Source: Pseudomonadota bacterium (GTDB lineage Bacteria; Myxococcota_A; Polyangia; Polyangiales; Polyangiaceae). From it: 27,288 nt of DNA. Made by a program: the position numbers and the translations under genes. Each line of letters begins with the position of its first letter. Position 1 is the first letter of the stretch. Below the pieces are notes generated by a model that was given only the letters and a program-made list of their open reading frames with translations, had not been told where the DNA came from and ran no database searches. The stretch covers positions 1 to 27,288 of the forward strand of contig JAEYYX010000032.1 in assembly GCA_023428245.1 (NCBI GenBank). The letters are read 5' to 3'. Below are positions 1-7,715 of the stretch, in pieces.

Positions 1-265
1 CGGCCCGCGCGCCCGCGGCCAGCGGTCCCTGCAATCCTTGCAGGAGTTTCTCCGCGTCCTCCACATCGAGCGTGATGATCTTGGCCTCTGCGGCGCGAAC
101 GCGCAGTTCGGTCAACTTGCGTGACAAGGCCACAATGTCAGGTTGTTCGCTCTCCGCGGCCTTTCCGCTCGGCTTCGGCGTAAAGCGCCCGATTGCGTAC
201 ATTCCTCCGCCGAGGGTCAGCGCAAAGACGAGCGCTGTCAGCAGGTTTCGCCCTCGTACCTTCAT
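1..265 (-). CDS. Membrane-anchored protein, unknown function (partial, C-terminus outside the window)
   Basis: An open frame begins with ATG at 265 and runs off the window edge without a stop, giving 88 codons. The protein starts MKVRGRNLLTALVF and has one hydrophobic segment at about residues 7-24, followed by a Lys/Ser/Glu-rich linker. From about residue 45 it is charged and probably helical or coiled-coil (SRKLTELRVRAAEAKI). This suggests an inner-membrane anchor with an exported helical domain. Its ATG overlaps the TGA of the upstream DUF4175-like gene (ATGA), so the two are very likely translationally coupled and act together. I do not recognise the family, and the missing C-terminal part could hold a defining domain. 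Confidence 0.7.
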   Translation of the reverse strand, partial: MKVRGRNLLTALVFALTLGGGMYAIGRFTPKPSGKAAESEQPDIVALSRKLTELRVRAAEAKIITLDVEDAEKLLQGLQGPLAAGARA

Positions 266-3108
266 TGCAGCTTCTCGAGGTACCGACTCACACTCGACCC
301 ATATCGTCCGCTGCGATCGCGGAGCCCGGCCTGGACTCGCTCCCGGAAAGCGCGTCCGAGGTTCTTCTCTTCCTGCGGTACGACGCCGTGCTCCCGTGTC
401 GATTCGACGCCTTCCCCTTCTTCATCGCCGCCCGGTCGACCTTCTCGCTGTTGCCCGTCTTGTCCCTCGCCGCCCTCACTCGGCTGCTCGCCGCGCGCAC
501 GCTCGAGCTCCGTCTGAGCGCGATCGGCCTGAGCCCGCGCCTCTTCGGCGTCACCTTGATCGAGCGCATCCGCGGCTTTCCTCATCAGCTGCGCCGCGCG
601 CTCGAGGGCGCGCACCGATTCTTCTGGAAGGCGCGCAGAGCCGGTCGCTCCCTTTTTCGCCAAGGTGCGCGCGCGCTCGGCGAAACGCCGCTCCCGCTCG
701 GCGTTCCCACGGAGCGAATCGTCTCCCTTGAGGGACTCGCGGCGCCGCGCCTGGGTCGCCCGCGCGGCGTCGAGAGCCGCCTTTACACCGGACACCGCAT
801 GCTCGAGGGCCTCGGGACTCACCGTCGAGCCGCGCTCTTCGCCGAGCTCGCGAGCCCGCTCGAGCGCCCCGAGCGCCGCCTCGCCGCGCTCGAGCGCCCG
901 CTTCATATCGAGCCCCTCAAGAGCATCCGCCATCGCTTCCGCCTGTCCCCGACCGAGCGCCGCCTCCGCGCGCGCGCTGCCCGGAGCGCTCGCTCCCTCG
1001 GGCAACTCAGCCACGGCATCACGCACCTTCTCGGCGAGTTCCTCTTCGCGCCCGGGCGCGTCCGCCTGGGCCGCGAGCCGCGCATCCCGGAGAATGCGCT
1101 CAAGCTCACTCAACTCTCCCGCATGTTCTTTCCGGAGTCGCTCGGTCTCCTTCTCCAGAGAGCGAAATTCCTCGGGAGCCTGGGACAAGGAACCTCGCCC
1201 AGAGCTCTTGGGCGCGCCACTCTCGACGTTCGCCGGTCCGCTCGCCGGGGCCTCACCGCGTGCCCCGAAACTCGGACTCCCGCGACGCAGGCGCGCCGCG
1301 AGGTGTTCGGCGATGCGCGCGACCCGATCCCAGGCCCGATCTTTGACGCTCCGCCTGAGTCGGCCGAGGTCGCCCTCGGCGACAGAGCCGAGATCGGCTC
1401 CCAGCACACCGAGTTCCGAGAGGTTCTTGGCCCCGGCAGACACGAGTTCGCTCAGCTCTGCGATCGCCTCCGTCCCTCGGCTTTTCTCTGTATCGGAGGA
1501 CTTCTGCGCGAGAGCCTTAACCTCATCGAGAGCTAATGCTAGATCACTCGCCACTCGCTCCGCGTCCTTCGAGCTCAGCTCGGCAAGGAGCACGTCCACC
1601 GCCAAGACTGCGCTCTCGGGCTCGAGCCGCTCCGGCCCTTTGGCCTCTAGTGCGCTCACCTGCGCCCGCAAAAATCCGAGAGAGCCCGTCGCGCCTTCCG
1701 GAAGCGCAGCAAGGCCTTTCTCGAGCTCACCGAGGGCCGCGTCCAGATCGCCCTCAGCCGCACTCTGCGCCTCCCGACGCGCGCCGCCACTCTCGAAGCC
1801 CGCTGCACGCGCATTTGCGTAATAGTGAACGACGCTGCTCCGAAATTTCTTGAACAACCGATACCGCTCGACGAGGCTCGCGCCGAGCGCCTCGGGCACG
1901 ATCGTAATCGACTCGCTTCGGCTAGCGCTGCCGCGCCTTGAGAGGGCCGCGTCGCGCGCCTCCACGCGCACCTCGACCGGCAGGTACGCGCCGAGCAGCA
2001 TCGGATGATCCGCCTTGAGCTCTGTGACGCCAGACTCCCCGAGCGTGCCTCGCGCAGGCCGCGCAAGCGACGTGCGTTCTTCTCGCCTTCCGCTCTCGAG
2101 AACGAGGTCGACCTCCGTGATGCCGCGGTCGTCCGTCACCTCGTATTCGAGGGGGAGACCTGTGACATCTCGCAGAGCAATCGTACGCGGCGCGCCCTTC
2201 AAGATGATCGTAGGTTCCCTGTCGGGCAGAGCGAAGATCGTCTTTTCAAAAGGATCGATGATCAACGAGGTGCCAAAGCGAGCCGCAATGCGCAGTACGA
2301 TCGTCTCTTCGACCGTGATCTCAGCGACTAAGGTCCCTTCAGCGTCGGCGCGGAAGGGGATCTCTTGTTCCCCGTCGGTGAGCACGAGATCACGACCCAG
2401 GGCGATCGCCTCCGCTTCGACGGTGACGCGACTTCCGACCGGGAGAATCGCCGTATCACCCCAGAGGCTCTGGGTCACGGTGCGTCCGGCCATGTCACTT
2501 GGAGGTCGCACGATGACGCGCGCCTTCTCGACATAGGGGAGCATGTACGGAGCAACCCGATCCTGAACCAAGAGCAGGTTCGTCCCCTCGACGAGCTCGA
2601 GGATGCGCCCCGCGGCGAGCGACAGTGTGCCGAAGCAGAGCAAAAGCCCGAGCGCCAAGAAGATCCGCCCTCGCTTTTGAAGCGCGCGACGGATCGCCTC
2701 GGTGTCGAGGCTCGCCACCAACTTCTCCCAGTGCAAGCGGACTAGTTCCGCGGAGCCCACTGCTTGGCCGCTGAGGGAGGCTTCGAGGAGCGCATCCGCG
2801 CGCGCAAGCTCGTCGGCTCGCTCTCGATCGACGAGCCCTACCGTGCGCCTGAGGATGCGCTCAGGACGCGCGAGGCGTCGGCGCGACGCGATCATGAGTG
2901 TAAAAAGAGCCACAAGGAGCAGCCCGAGCATTCCCCGCGCGATCAGACGGTCCCTGGGCAAGCCACTTCGGGCCAGGAGCGCCGCGGCACCACACACGAG
3001 AAGTCCCGTACCGAGCGCGAACAGGAACTCAGGAGCCCGCAGAGCTTTCTTGTAACTCTGCGCGAGGGGGGCGAGGCGCGTGAGCCGACTCCGAGGATCC
3101 TTAGCCAC
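262..3108 (-). CDS. DUF4175-like membrane and coiled-coil protein
   Basis: From the GTG at 3108 the product is 948 residues. Three hydrophobic segments lie near residues 28-46, 56-75 and 148-167, the layout of the DUF4175 (TIGR02302-like) family. A beta-rich region follows (about 190-410), then a long Ala/Glu/Arg-rich helical stretch (about 430-880) typical of coiled coils. An acidic Gly/Glu/Gln linker and a conserved-looking tail ending in SSVSRYLEKLQ close the protein. The family's role is not established; an envelope-associated scaffold is inference. An alternative GTG at 3153 would leave only 7 bp to the divergent gene, so 3108 is preferred, although neither start has a clear Shine-Dalgarno. 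It is the first gene of a minus-strand operon that continues past the window start. Confidence 0.8.
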   Translation of the reverse strand: MAKDPRSRLTRLAPLAQSYKKALRAPEFLFALGTGLLVCGAAALLARSGLPRDRLIARGMLGLLLVALFTLMIASRRRLARPERILRRTVGLVDRERADELARADALLEASLSGQAVGSAELVRLHWEKLVASLDTEAIRRALQKRGRIFLALGLLLCFGTLSLAAGRILELVEGTNLLLVQDRVAPYMLPYVEKARVIVRPPSDMAGRTVTQSLWGDTAILPVGSRVTVEAEAIALGRDLVLTDGEQEIPFRADAEGTLVAEITVEETIVLRIAARFGTSLIIDPFEKTIFALPDREPTIILKGAPRTIALRDVTGLPLEYEVTDDRGITEVDLVLESGRREERTSLARPARGTLGESGVTELKADHPMLLGAYLPVEVRVEARDAALSRRGSASRSESITIVPEALGASLVERYRLFKKFRSSVVHYYANARAAGFESGGARREAQSAAEGDLDAALGELEKGLAALPEGATGSLGFLRAQVSALEAKGPERLEPESAVLAVDVLLAELSSKDAERVASDLALALDEVKALAQKSSDTEKSRGTEAIAELSELVSAGAKNLSELGVLGADLGSVAEGDLGRLRRSVKDRAWDRVARIAEHLAARLRRGSPSFGARGEAPASGPANVESGAPKSSGRGSLSQAPEEFRSLEKETERLRKEHAGELSELERILRDARLAAQADAPGREEELAEKVRDAVAELPEGASAPGSARAEAALGRGQAEAMADALEGLDMKRALERGEAALGALERARELGEERGSTVSPEALEHAVSGVKAALDAARATQARRRESLKGDDSLRGNAERERRFAERARTLAKKGATGSARLPEESVRALERAAQLMRKAADALDQGDAEEARAQADRAQTELERARGEQPSEGGEGQDGQQREGRPGGDEEGEGVESTREHGVVPQEEKNLGRAFRERVQAGLRDRSGRYGSSVSRYLEKLQ

Positions 3109-3126
3109 CAGAAATGGTGCTATAGC
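3106..3126. promoter_or_regulatory. Candidate shared divergent promoter/operator
   Basis: Between the divergent starts lie an inverted repeat, CACCA-GAAA-TGGTG (3106-3119), and an overlapping perfect palindrome, GCTATAGC (3119-3126). The palindrome offers a TATAGC -10-like hexamer on both strands. If used toward the minus strand, transcription would start almost at the GTG at 3108. Toward the plus strand it would give a leader of about 28 nt. No convincing -35 is seen, so this is a candidate only. Confidence 0.3.
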
Positions 3127-3160
3127 CGATTGTTGCGGGGGCCGCTGCCCCACCTACGAA

Positions 3161-3922
3161 ATGATGCCGGATTCGCCGTCCGATTTGGCCCGCTCCCTCG
3201 TCGCGCTCCCTGAACTGGGCCTGCGTGTCGCATGGCTTGTCGACTGGATCGAGAGGAGCTCTGCCTCGCTCATCGCGCACAGCCTCGACGCGACTCTCGG
3301 CCGCTCCATCGCGGGAGACACACGTGCAAAAGAATCCGCCCTGCCCATCGCGCTCCTGCTGGCGCGAAACTACGAGGCTCCTTGGCTCGAGGAGCTCCGG
3401 AAAGAGGCCGACGCTCACAGCTACCTGTCCTTGAGCCGTGTGCTCGAGCGCGCTCCCCTGGCGGCCGAGAGCGAGTTCGAGTTGCGCGTCCCGAAATACG
3501 GGGCCCGAGACGTCACACTCGGCGAGCGGCGCTCGATGGCTCGGCGACCGAGCCGCCTGCAAATCGAGAAACTGATCCTCGACCCGGATCCGGGTGTAAT
3601 CCGTCAGCTCCTTCTCTGTAGCTCCCTGCGCGAAGAGGACGTACTCCTCATAGCCGCCCGGCGCCCGACGCTCCCTCCGCTCCTCGAGACGATCGTCGCC
3701 TCGGACCGCTGGATGGCCCGCACCCGGATCAGAAATGCCCTGATCCTGAATCCGTACGCGCCGCTCGGCCTTGTCTTCCCTCTGATCGTGACGCTGACGC
3801 GCGAAGACCTCAACCTCATCGCGAGCTCGATGTCCATCAACCCACTCCTGCGTCGGGCCGCGACCGAGCTCGTCCAGCGCCTGCCTCCGCTCTCGGCTCC
3901 GCCGTCTCCTATCGCGCACTGA
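3161..3922 (+). CDS. Conserved deltaproteobacterial-type helical-repeat protein, unknown function
   Basis: The 253-residue product starts at ATG 3161; a second ATG follows directly. A longer frame from 3080 would overlap the divergent gene's 5' end and is less likely. There is no signal peptide or membrane segment, so it should be cytoplasmic. The C-terminal half looks like HEAT-like helical modules: a DPDPGV turn followed by REEDVLLIAARRP at about 141-169, then RTRIRNALILNPYAP and TREDLNLIAS at about 187-222. I recall the same NPYxP / DLxxIA pattern in uncharacterised proteins of Myxococcus, Anaeromyxobacter and relatives, usually at the C-terminus. A protein-protein interaction role is inference. 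No Shine-Dalgarno is visible, so the gene may be leaderless or have a weak start. Confidence 0.75.
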   Translation: MMPDSPSDLARSLVALPELGLRVAWLVDWIERSSASLIAHSLDATLGRSIAGDTRAKESALPIALLLARNYEAPWLEELRKEADAHSYLSLSRVLERAPLAAESEFELRVPKYGARDVTLGERRSMARRPSRLQIEKLILDPDPGVIRQLLLCSSLREEDVLLIAARRPTLPPLLETIVASDRWMARTRIRNALILNPYAPLGLVFPLIVTLTREDLNLIASSMSINPLLRRAATELVQRLPPLSAPPSPIAH

Positions 3923-4033
3923 AAGGCGCCGTTCCTCGGAGCGCTCGCAGACACAGAGGCGCCCTCCTCTCCGAAAGCGGCTTGCAAGGCGAGAGCGTCG
4001 CGCGGTCTTCTCCGCTGGCGCCCTCGCGACGGA

Positions 4034-4055
4034 GCGCCCCCTCTCAGAGGAGCGC
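4034..4055 (-). terminator. Possible hairpin terminator of the iron-sulfur oxidoreductase gene
   Basis: Read on the minus strand, an 8-bp stem including two G-U pairs and a 6-nt loop begins about 10 nt after the stop at 4066. There is no clear U-run, so Rho-independent activity is uncertain. It lies in the 143-bp gap between convergent genes, where I see nothing else. Confidence 0.3.
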
Positions 4056-4065
4056 CCAGCCCGAC

Positions 4066-6225
4066 TCAGAGACAAGCGCTCGCGAGCAGCTCGACGACGT
4101 CCGCCTGCTTCACTTCCTCGCGACCTTCCGCCTTCAAGCCGTCGGTAACCATCGTCATACAGAACGGGCAGGCTGTCGCGATCGTATCGCTGCCCGTCGA
4201 AAGAAGATCTTTGGTCCGGCGCACGTTGACGCGATCGGAGTTCTGTTCCTCCATGAACATCTGAGCGCCGCCAGCGCCGCAACAGAGGCCCTTGTTGCGC
4301 GCCATCGGCGCTTCCACGACCTCCGCTCCGATCTTCTCGAGAAGCGTACGAGGCGAGTCGTAAACTCCGTTATAGCGACCGAGATAACAAGAGTCGTGGT
4401 AGACGACCTTGCTCTTCACCTCCCGTTCCGCCTTGAGCCGACCTTGCATGAGAAGCTCGAGGAGATAGTCGGTGTGATTGACGACCTCGAAGCGCGCCCC
4501 GAAATCCGGATACTCGTTCTTGAGAGAGTTGAAGCAATGGGGACAGGTGGTCAGGATGGTCTGGATGCCACCTTCAGCGCGGTAGCGATTGAGCGTCTCC
4601 GCGTTCGACTCAGCCAGCATGGAGAAGAGGTACTCGTTGCCGGCGCGGCGCGCCGGATCTCCGGTACAGGTCTCCTCTTCGGCCAGAATTGCGAAATCGA
4701 CGCCAGCCTTTTTTAGCAGGCTCGCCGTCGCTCGAGCGATCTTCTTCGCGCGATCATCGTAACTCGCGGCGCAACCGACCCAGTAGAGCACCTTCGCCGT
4801 CGGGTGGTCGGAGACGCGGGGCACGTCGAGACCCTCGGTCCAAGCTGCGCGGTCGAGGCGCGAGAGGTTCCAAGGATTTCCGTTCGTCTCCATGCCCTCG
4901 AAGGGCTTGTTGAGCTGACTCGGGAAGTCACCGCGAATCGTGACGAGGTTCCGCCTCATCTGCACGATCTTGTCGACGTAAGTGATGTTGACCGGGCACT
5001 GCTCCTCACAGGCTCGGCACGTCGTGCACGCCCAGAGTACGTCGGGATCGACGACGTCGGGAACTAGATCCGGGACGGCCACGATCGGCGTCTCCGGCGG
5101 GAGTCCATCGCGAAGCGGCCTCGCCCCCGCTGCTGCGTCGTCTTGCAGCCCGTAGAGATGATCCCGGAGCGCTAGGGTCAAATGTTTCGGCGAGAGCTTC
5201 TTACCCGTCAGAGTCGCCGGGCAGTTATCGGAGCAGCGGCCACACTCCGTGCAGGTGTAGAAGTCGAGGATATCTTTCCAGGTGAAGTGCTGGATACGGC
5301 TGTAGCCGACGCGGGCTTGACCGATGTCGTCGTTCTCCGAAGCCTTCTCCACGAGCCCCATCAGCTCCTCGGTGTTCGGAGCGAGGGGGCGGAGCCTGCC
5401 GGTCGGCGTGCGGTCGCCGAGGAAGACGTTCGGGATCGCCGTGATGATGTGGAAGTGCTTCGAGTAGGGGAGGATGTTCAAAAAAACCAGGACGAGCGTT
5501 GCGTGAGTCCAGAACCCAACCTGAGCGACACCGATCAGTGTCCCGAGAGATGCATCCGCGAAGAGAGCGGCGAAAAAGCTCCCGCCGGGCTCGACCCAGG
5601 ACCAGGCGAGCGGCTCACCGCGAGCGCCGGCGGCTAGGGGCTGAATCAAGTCGCGCGCCGTCGCGCACGCGTCCTTGCTTGGCGATGCAGCGCAGAACTC
5701 AGGGTACCTCGCGTTCAGGACGATGCTCGCGCCGTCATAGGCGAGGTCGGAGATCATCATCGTGATGATGATGCCGAGAATGGCCAGGCCTTCGCCCGAG
5801 AGCGTCATGCGCTTCTGAGGCTTGATCGCTCGATAGTAAACAAATACGAACGTGCCGCCGAGCACGAGCAGCGCGAAGATGTCTTTCAAAAAGGCATAAG
5901 CGATGCCGAGCGGCGACTCGGGCCCGAGCACCCACAAGTTGAACCCGGGATCGAAACCTCGTCCCCAGAGCACCAGCGTCCTGAGCAAGAGAACCCCAAA
6001 ACCTAGGAAGATGAGCTGGTGGGCGACGCCCGCGGTCCAGTAGTACCGCATCTTCTTCTGGAAGATGGCGTACTTGAAGACCATCCCGAGCCGCTCAGGA
6101 ATCTCGCTGAGCCGGTCTTCGAAGGTCTGTGAGCCTACGTCGAGCAAAGCAAATCGACGGCGAGCGGACCAAATGAACAGTCCGACCAGGCCGAGCCAAA
6201 TCGCCCCCATCGCAAAGGGATTCAT
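4066..6225 (-). CDS. Membrane-bound heterodisulfide-reductase-like iron-sulfur oxidoreductase (EMO type)
   Basis: The 719-residue protein has an N-terminal NarI-like membrane domain with hydrophobic segments near 7-20, 65-87, 108-132, 146-170 and 217-270. Candidate heme-b histidines are H69, H241 and H257/H259. Two 4Fe-4S motifs follow (C325/C328/C331/C335 and C400/C403/C406/C410). Two Cys-rich CCG domains come next (C485, C520, C561/C564 and C613, C648/C649, C686/C689), as in HdrB/HdrD. This is the architecture of the Etf:(methyl)menaquinone oxidoreductases described for acyl-CoA oxidation in anaerobes, which pass electrons from electron-transfer flavoprotein to the quinone pool. Similar subunits serve other donors, and no etfAB or acyl-CoA dehydrogenase gene is in view, so the partner is inferred. 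The 189 bp upstream (6226-6414) show no confident promoter or terminator. Confidence 0.88.
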   Translation of the reverse strand: MNPFAMGAIWLGLVGLFIWSARRRFALLDVGSQTFEDRLSEIPERLGMVFKYAIFQKKMRYYWTAGVAHQLIFLGFGVLLLRTLVLWGRGFDPGFNLWVLGPESPLGIAYAFLKDIFALLVLGGTFVFVYYRAIKPQKRMTLSGEGLAILGIIITMMISDLAYDGASIVLNARYPEFCAASPSKDACATARDLIQPLAAGARGEPLAWSWVEPGGSFFAALFADASLGTLIGVAQVGFWTHATLVLVFLNILPYSKHFHIITAIPNVFLGDRTPTGRLRPLAPNTEELMGLVEKASENDDIGQARVGYSRIQHFTWKDILDFYTCTECGRCSDNCPATLTGKKLSPKHLTLALRDHLYGLQDDAAAGARPLRDGLPPETPIVAVPDLVPDVVDPDVLWACTTCRACEEQCPVNITYVDKIVQMRRNLVTIRGDFPSQLNKPFEGMETNGNPWNLSRLDRAAWTEGLDVPRVSDHPTAKVLYWVGCAASYDDRAKKIARATASLLKKAGVDFAILAEEETCTGDPARRAGNEYLFSMLAESNAETLNRYRAEGGIQTILTTCPHCFNSLKNEYPDFGARFEVVNHTDYLLELLMQGRLKAEREVKSKVVYHDSCYLGRYNGVYDSPRTLLEKIGAEVVEAPMARNKGLCCGAGGAQMFMEEQNSDRVNVRRTKDLLSTGSDTIATACPFCMTMVTDGLKAEGREEVKQADVVELLASACL

Positions 6226-6414
6226 ACTGACCGCAGCCTAGCAAGGCTTGTGCACCACGGAAACGTTATGGCCAAAGAAGCACGCGCGCGCCGGAGAGCG
6301 CGGCGGTCCTTTCAGAGGCTCTATCCCGCTCGGGAACGCGCGCCATCCGAAGCCAAGTGAGAAGCTTCAAACAGGCAGGGCCCTCAGCCCGTACCTCCTC
6401 GAGCTCGGCGCCCC

Positions 6415-6930
6415 TCAAAGCCAACCCGACAAGCGCAACATGCCGAGAAAGAGGAGCGAGACCAAGATCGCCATCCACACACTCGACCGCATCAGGTCTC
6501 GCCGTAGGACTCGAGCCTCGCTCTTGCTCGCCCGCGCCACACCCGCGCTCGGCGGCTGTCCAGCGCGCACATCGAGGAAAAGATGTCCCGGCGGACGATC
6601 CCCTTCGCCACTCGGCATGCCCAGGTTTGGCAAGCGAATCATGAGTGACGAAGGAGGGGCATCCAGCCGCGGGAGGCTGACCTCAAAGGGCTCTCGCGCG
6701 AGCTCGCCTTGCAGCGAAAAGGCGCCGCTCCGAGCGCAAGCGTCACAGCCGCCGCCCCCGCAACACCGGCACGAAACGCGCCTTGGCCACGCGACGACGA
6801 GCGTCGCCCCCTCGGCGATCCAAGAGGCAGGGACAGTGATCTCCATCGAGAGGTCGGGACCTCGTGGCACGTCGAGGTCCTCGGTCACCTTCCCGAGAGC
6901 CTGCTGCTCTCTCTTGGACTCGTCCTCCAT
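6415..6930 (-). CDS. DnaJ C-terminal-domain-like protein without J domain, C-terminally membrane-anchored
   Basis: The 171-residue product shows features of a DnaJ C-terminal peptide-binding domain: a beta start (MEITVPASWIAEGATLVVAWP, residues 29-49), a Cys cluster, and LPNLGMPSGEGDRPPGHLFLDV-like sequence at about 100-121. That last part resembles the DnaJ LPGxGxP...GDLLVRV strand pair. The zinc region is compressed to a single CRCCGGGGCDAC cluster (C54, C56, C57, C62, C65) instead of four CxxCxGxG repeats, and no J domain with HPD is present. A hydrophobic segment at 151-170 ends the protein, suggesting a tail anchor with the domain in the cytoplasm. It starts 36 bp after the upstream lipoprotein gene with no strong Shine-Dalgarno, so translational coupling is likely. 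The homology is by eye and needs a profile search; DnaK interaction cannot be assumed. Confidence 0.7.
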   Translation of the reverse strand: MEDESKREQQALGKVTEDLDVPRGPDLSMEITVPASWIAEGATLVVAWPRRVSCRCCGGGGCDACARSGAFSLQGELAREPFEVSLPRLDAPPSSLMIRLPNLGMPSGEGDRPPGHLFLDVRAGQPPSAGVARASKSEARVLRRDLMRSSVWMAILVSLLFLGMLRLSGWL

Positions 6931-6966
6931 GGGCCCGAGAGGCCTACCAGAGGCGAGGGAGCCTGC

Positions 6967-7665
6967 CTACCTTCGCTCTCCGCGGATAGGCGCGCCCGCG
7001 CTCCTCGCGGAAGAAGGGCTCGCCCGCGCTTCTCGCGGAAGAAGGGCTCGCCCCGTCCCCTTCGGCTCGACGACAACTTTCGGGACTTCGAGTTCAAGCG
7101 TCACCTCAGTCCCTGGCCGTGAGAACGAAGCACGATACGCTCGAGTCCCCTCGGGGGACCGCACCCCGAGCTCTACGTTCACGCGGGGCGCCCCGAGCCC
7201 CACCGCACGCACCAGGATCAGGTAGCGCCCAGGCGCGAGCTCCTCACCGTCGAGCACGACACTCTCGCGCTGATGACCCTGACAAGTGCTCCCCTGCCCT
7301 GGGCAATCTTGGGTTCTGCTCAGACCGAGCGCACTTGTGCCGCCGAGCGGCGCTACAGCGCCACTCGGATCAAACACGAACAAATCGATCTCACTCGGCC
7401 CCTGCCAAGCGATCACAACGTGGAGCTCACCTTGAGGCTCGTTGCAGCCCTCGTTGATGAAGCCATTGTCGTTGTCATCGTAAGCGTTCTCGCAGACCTC
7501 GCTCACATCAAAGCTCGGCGATACGACCGAGAGCTCCGGCGTACCCGGAGCCAGCAGGAGCGCGCTGTCCGGCGCGCTCGGCCTGCCGGGAGCCGCGCAT
7601 GAAATGAAGAGCGCCCCGAGGAGAAAGATCCCCGGAGCGCCGGCCGACGCTTCTCGTCGTCTCAT
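6967..7665 (-). CDS. Lipoprotein with MopE-type metal-binding motif and a beta domain
   Basis: The 232-residue product has a signal peptide ending in a lipobox (LFISC, C23), so it is probably an acylated envelope protein. Residues 58-74 (CENAYDDNDNGFINEGC) match the Asn/Asp-rich, Cys-flanked putative metal-binding motif common in myxobacterial surface proteins (MopE-like, PF11617). Residues 80-196 look like a beta-sandwich; the IAWQGPSEIDLFVFDP start resembles DUF2135/YfaP-type or pre-peptidase-like domains, which is inference. A GGAG sequence lies 11 nt before the ATG. The C-terminal ~27 residues are low-complexity Arg/Ala/Ser-rich and are encoded by a 28-bp tandem duplication, so this tail may not be ancestral. 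A terminator hairpin separates it from the HEAT gene upstream. Confidence 0.78.
   Translation of the reverse strand: MRRREASAGAPGIFLLGALFISCAAPGRPSAPDSALLLAPGTPELSVVSPSFDVSEVCENAYDDNDNGFINEGCNEPQGELHVVIAWQGPSEIDLFVFDPSGAVAPLGGTSALGLSRTQDCPGQGSTCQGHQRESVVLDGEELAPGRYLILVRAVGLGAPRVNVELGVRSPEGTRAYRASFSRPGTEVTLELEVPKVVVEPKGTGRALLPREARASPSSARSAGAPIRGERR
6994..7049. repeat. 28-bp tandem duplication, two copies
   Basis: Two adjacent 28-bp copies (6994-7021 and 7022-7049), each starting GCCCGCGCT on the plus strand and ending AAGAAGGGCTC, differ at one base. Because 28 is not a multiple of 3, the two copies are read in different frames within the lipoprotein gene and change its C-terminus and stop. 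Confidence 0.9.
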
Positions 7666-7687
7666 GTTCTCGCGAACTCCTCGGAGA

Positions 7688-7711
7688 AAGGGGGCCCGAG
7701 CAGGCCCCCTT
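7688..7711 (-). terminator. Hairpin terminator after the HEAT-like gene
   Basis: A perfect 9-bp stem (AAGGGGGCC / GGCCCCCTT) with a 6-nt loop starts 4 nt beyond the stop codon at 7716. On the minus strand it is followed by a short pyrimidine stretch (TTTCTCC). The stem is GC-rich and well placed. The tail is weak, so some read-through into the next same-strand gene is possible. Confidence 0.65.
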
Positions 7712-7715
7712 CAGC

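Noticed and set aside
193..1536. Long open frame on the plus strand (447 codons), with others at 665-1822 and 2015-2536
   Set aside because: They lie antisense to the DUF4175-like gene and arise from GC3 bias; the translations are Arg/Ser/Pro/Ala-rich with no domain pattern.
3101..4282. Minus-strand open frame of 393 codons
   Set aside because: It overlaps the helical-repeat gene and the end of the oxidoreductase gene, is extremely Arg-rich and has no recognisable motif.
6248..7225. Plus-strand open frame of 325 codons
   Set aside because: It is antisense to two minus-strand genes that have a lipobox, a metal motif and DnaJ-like strands; its own translation is low-complexity.
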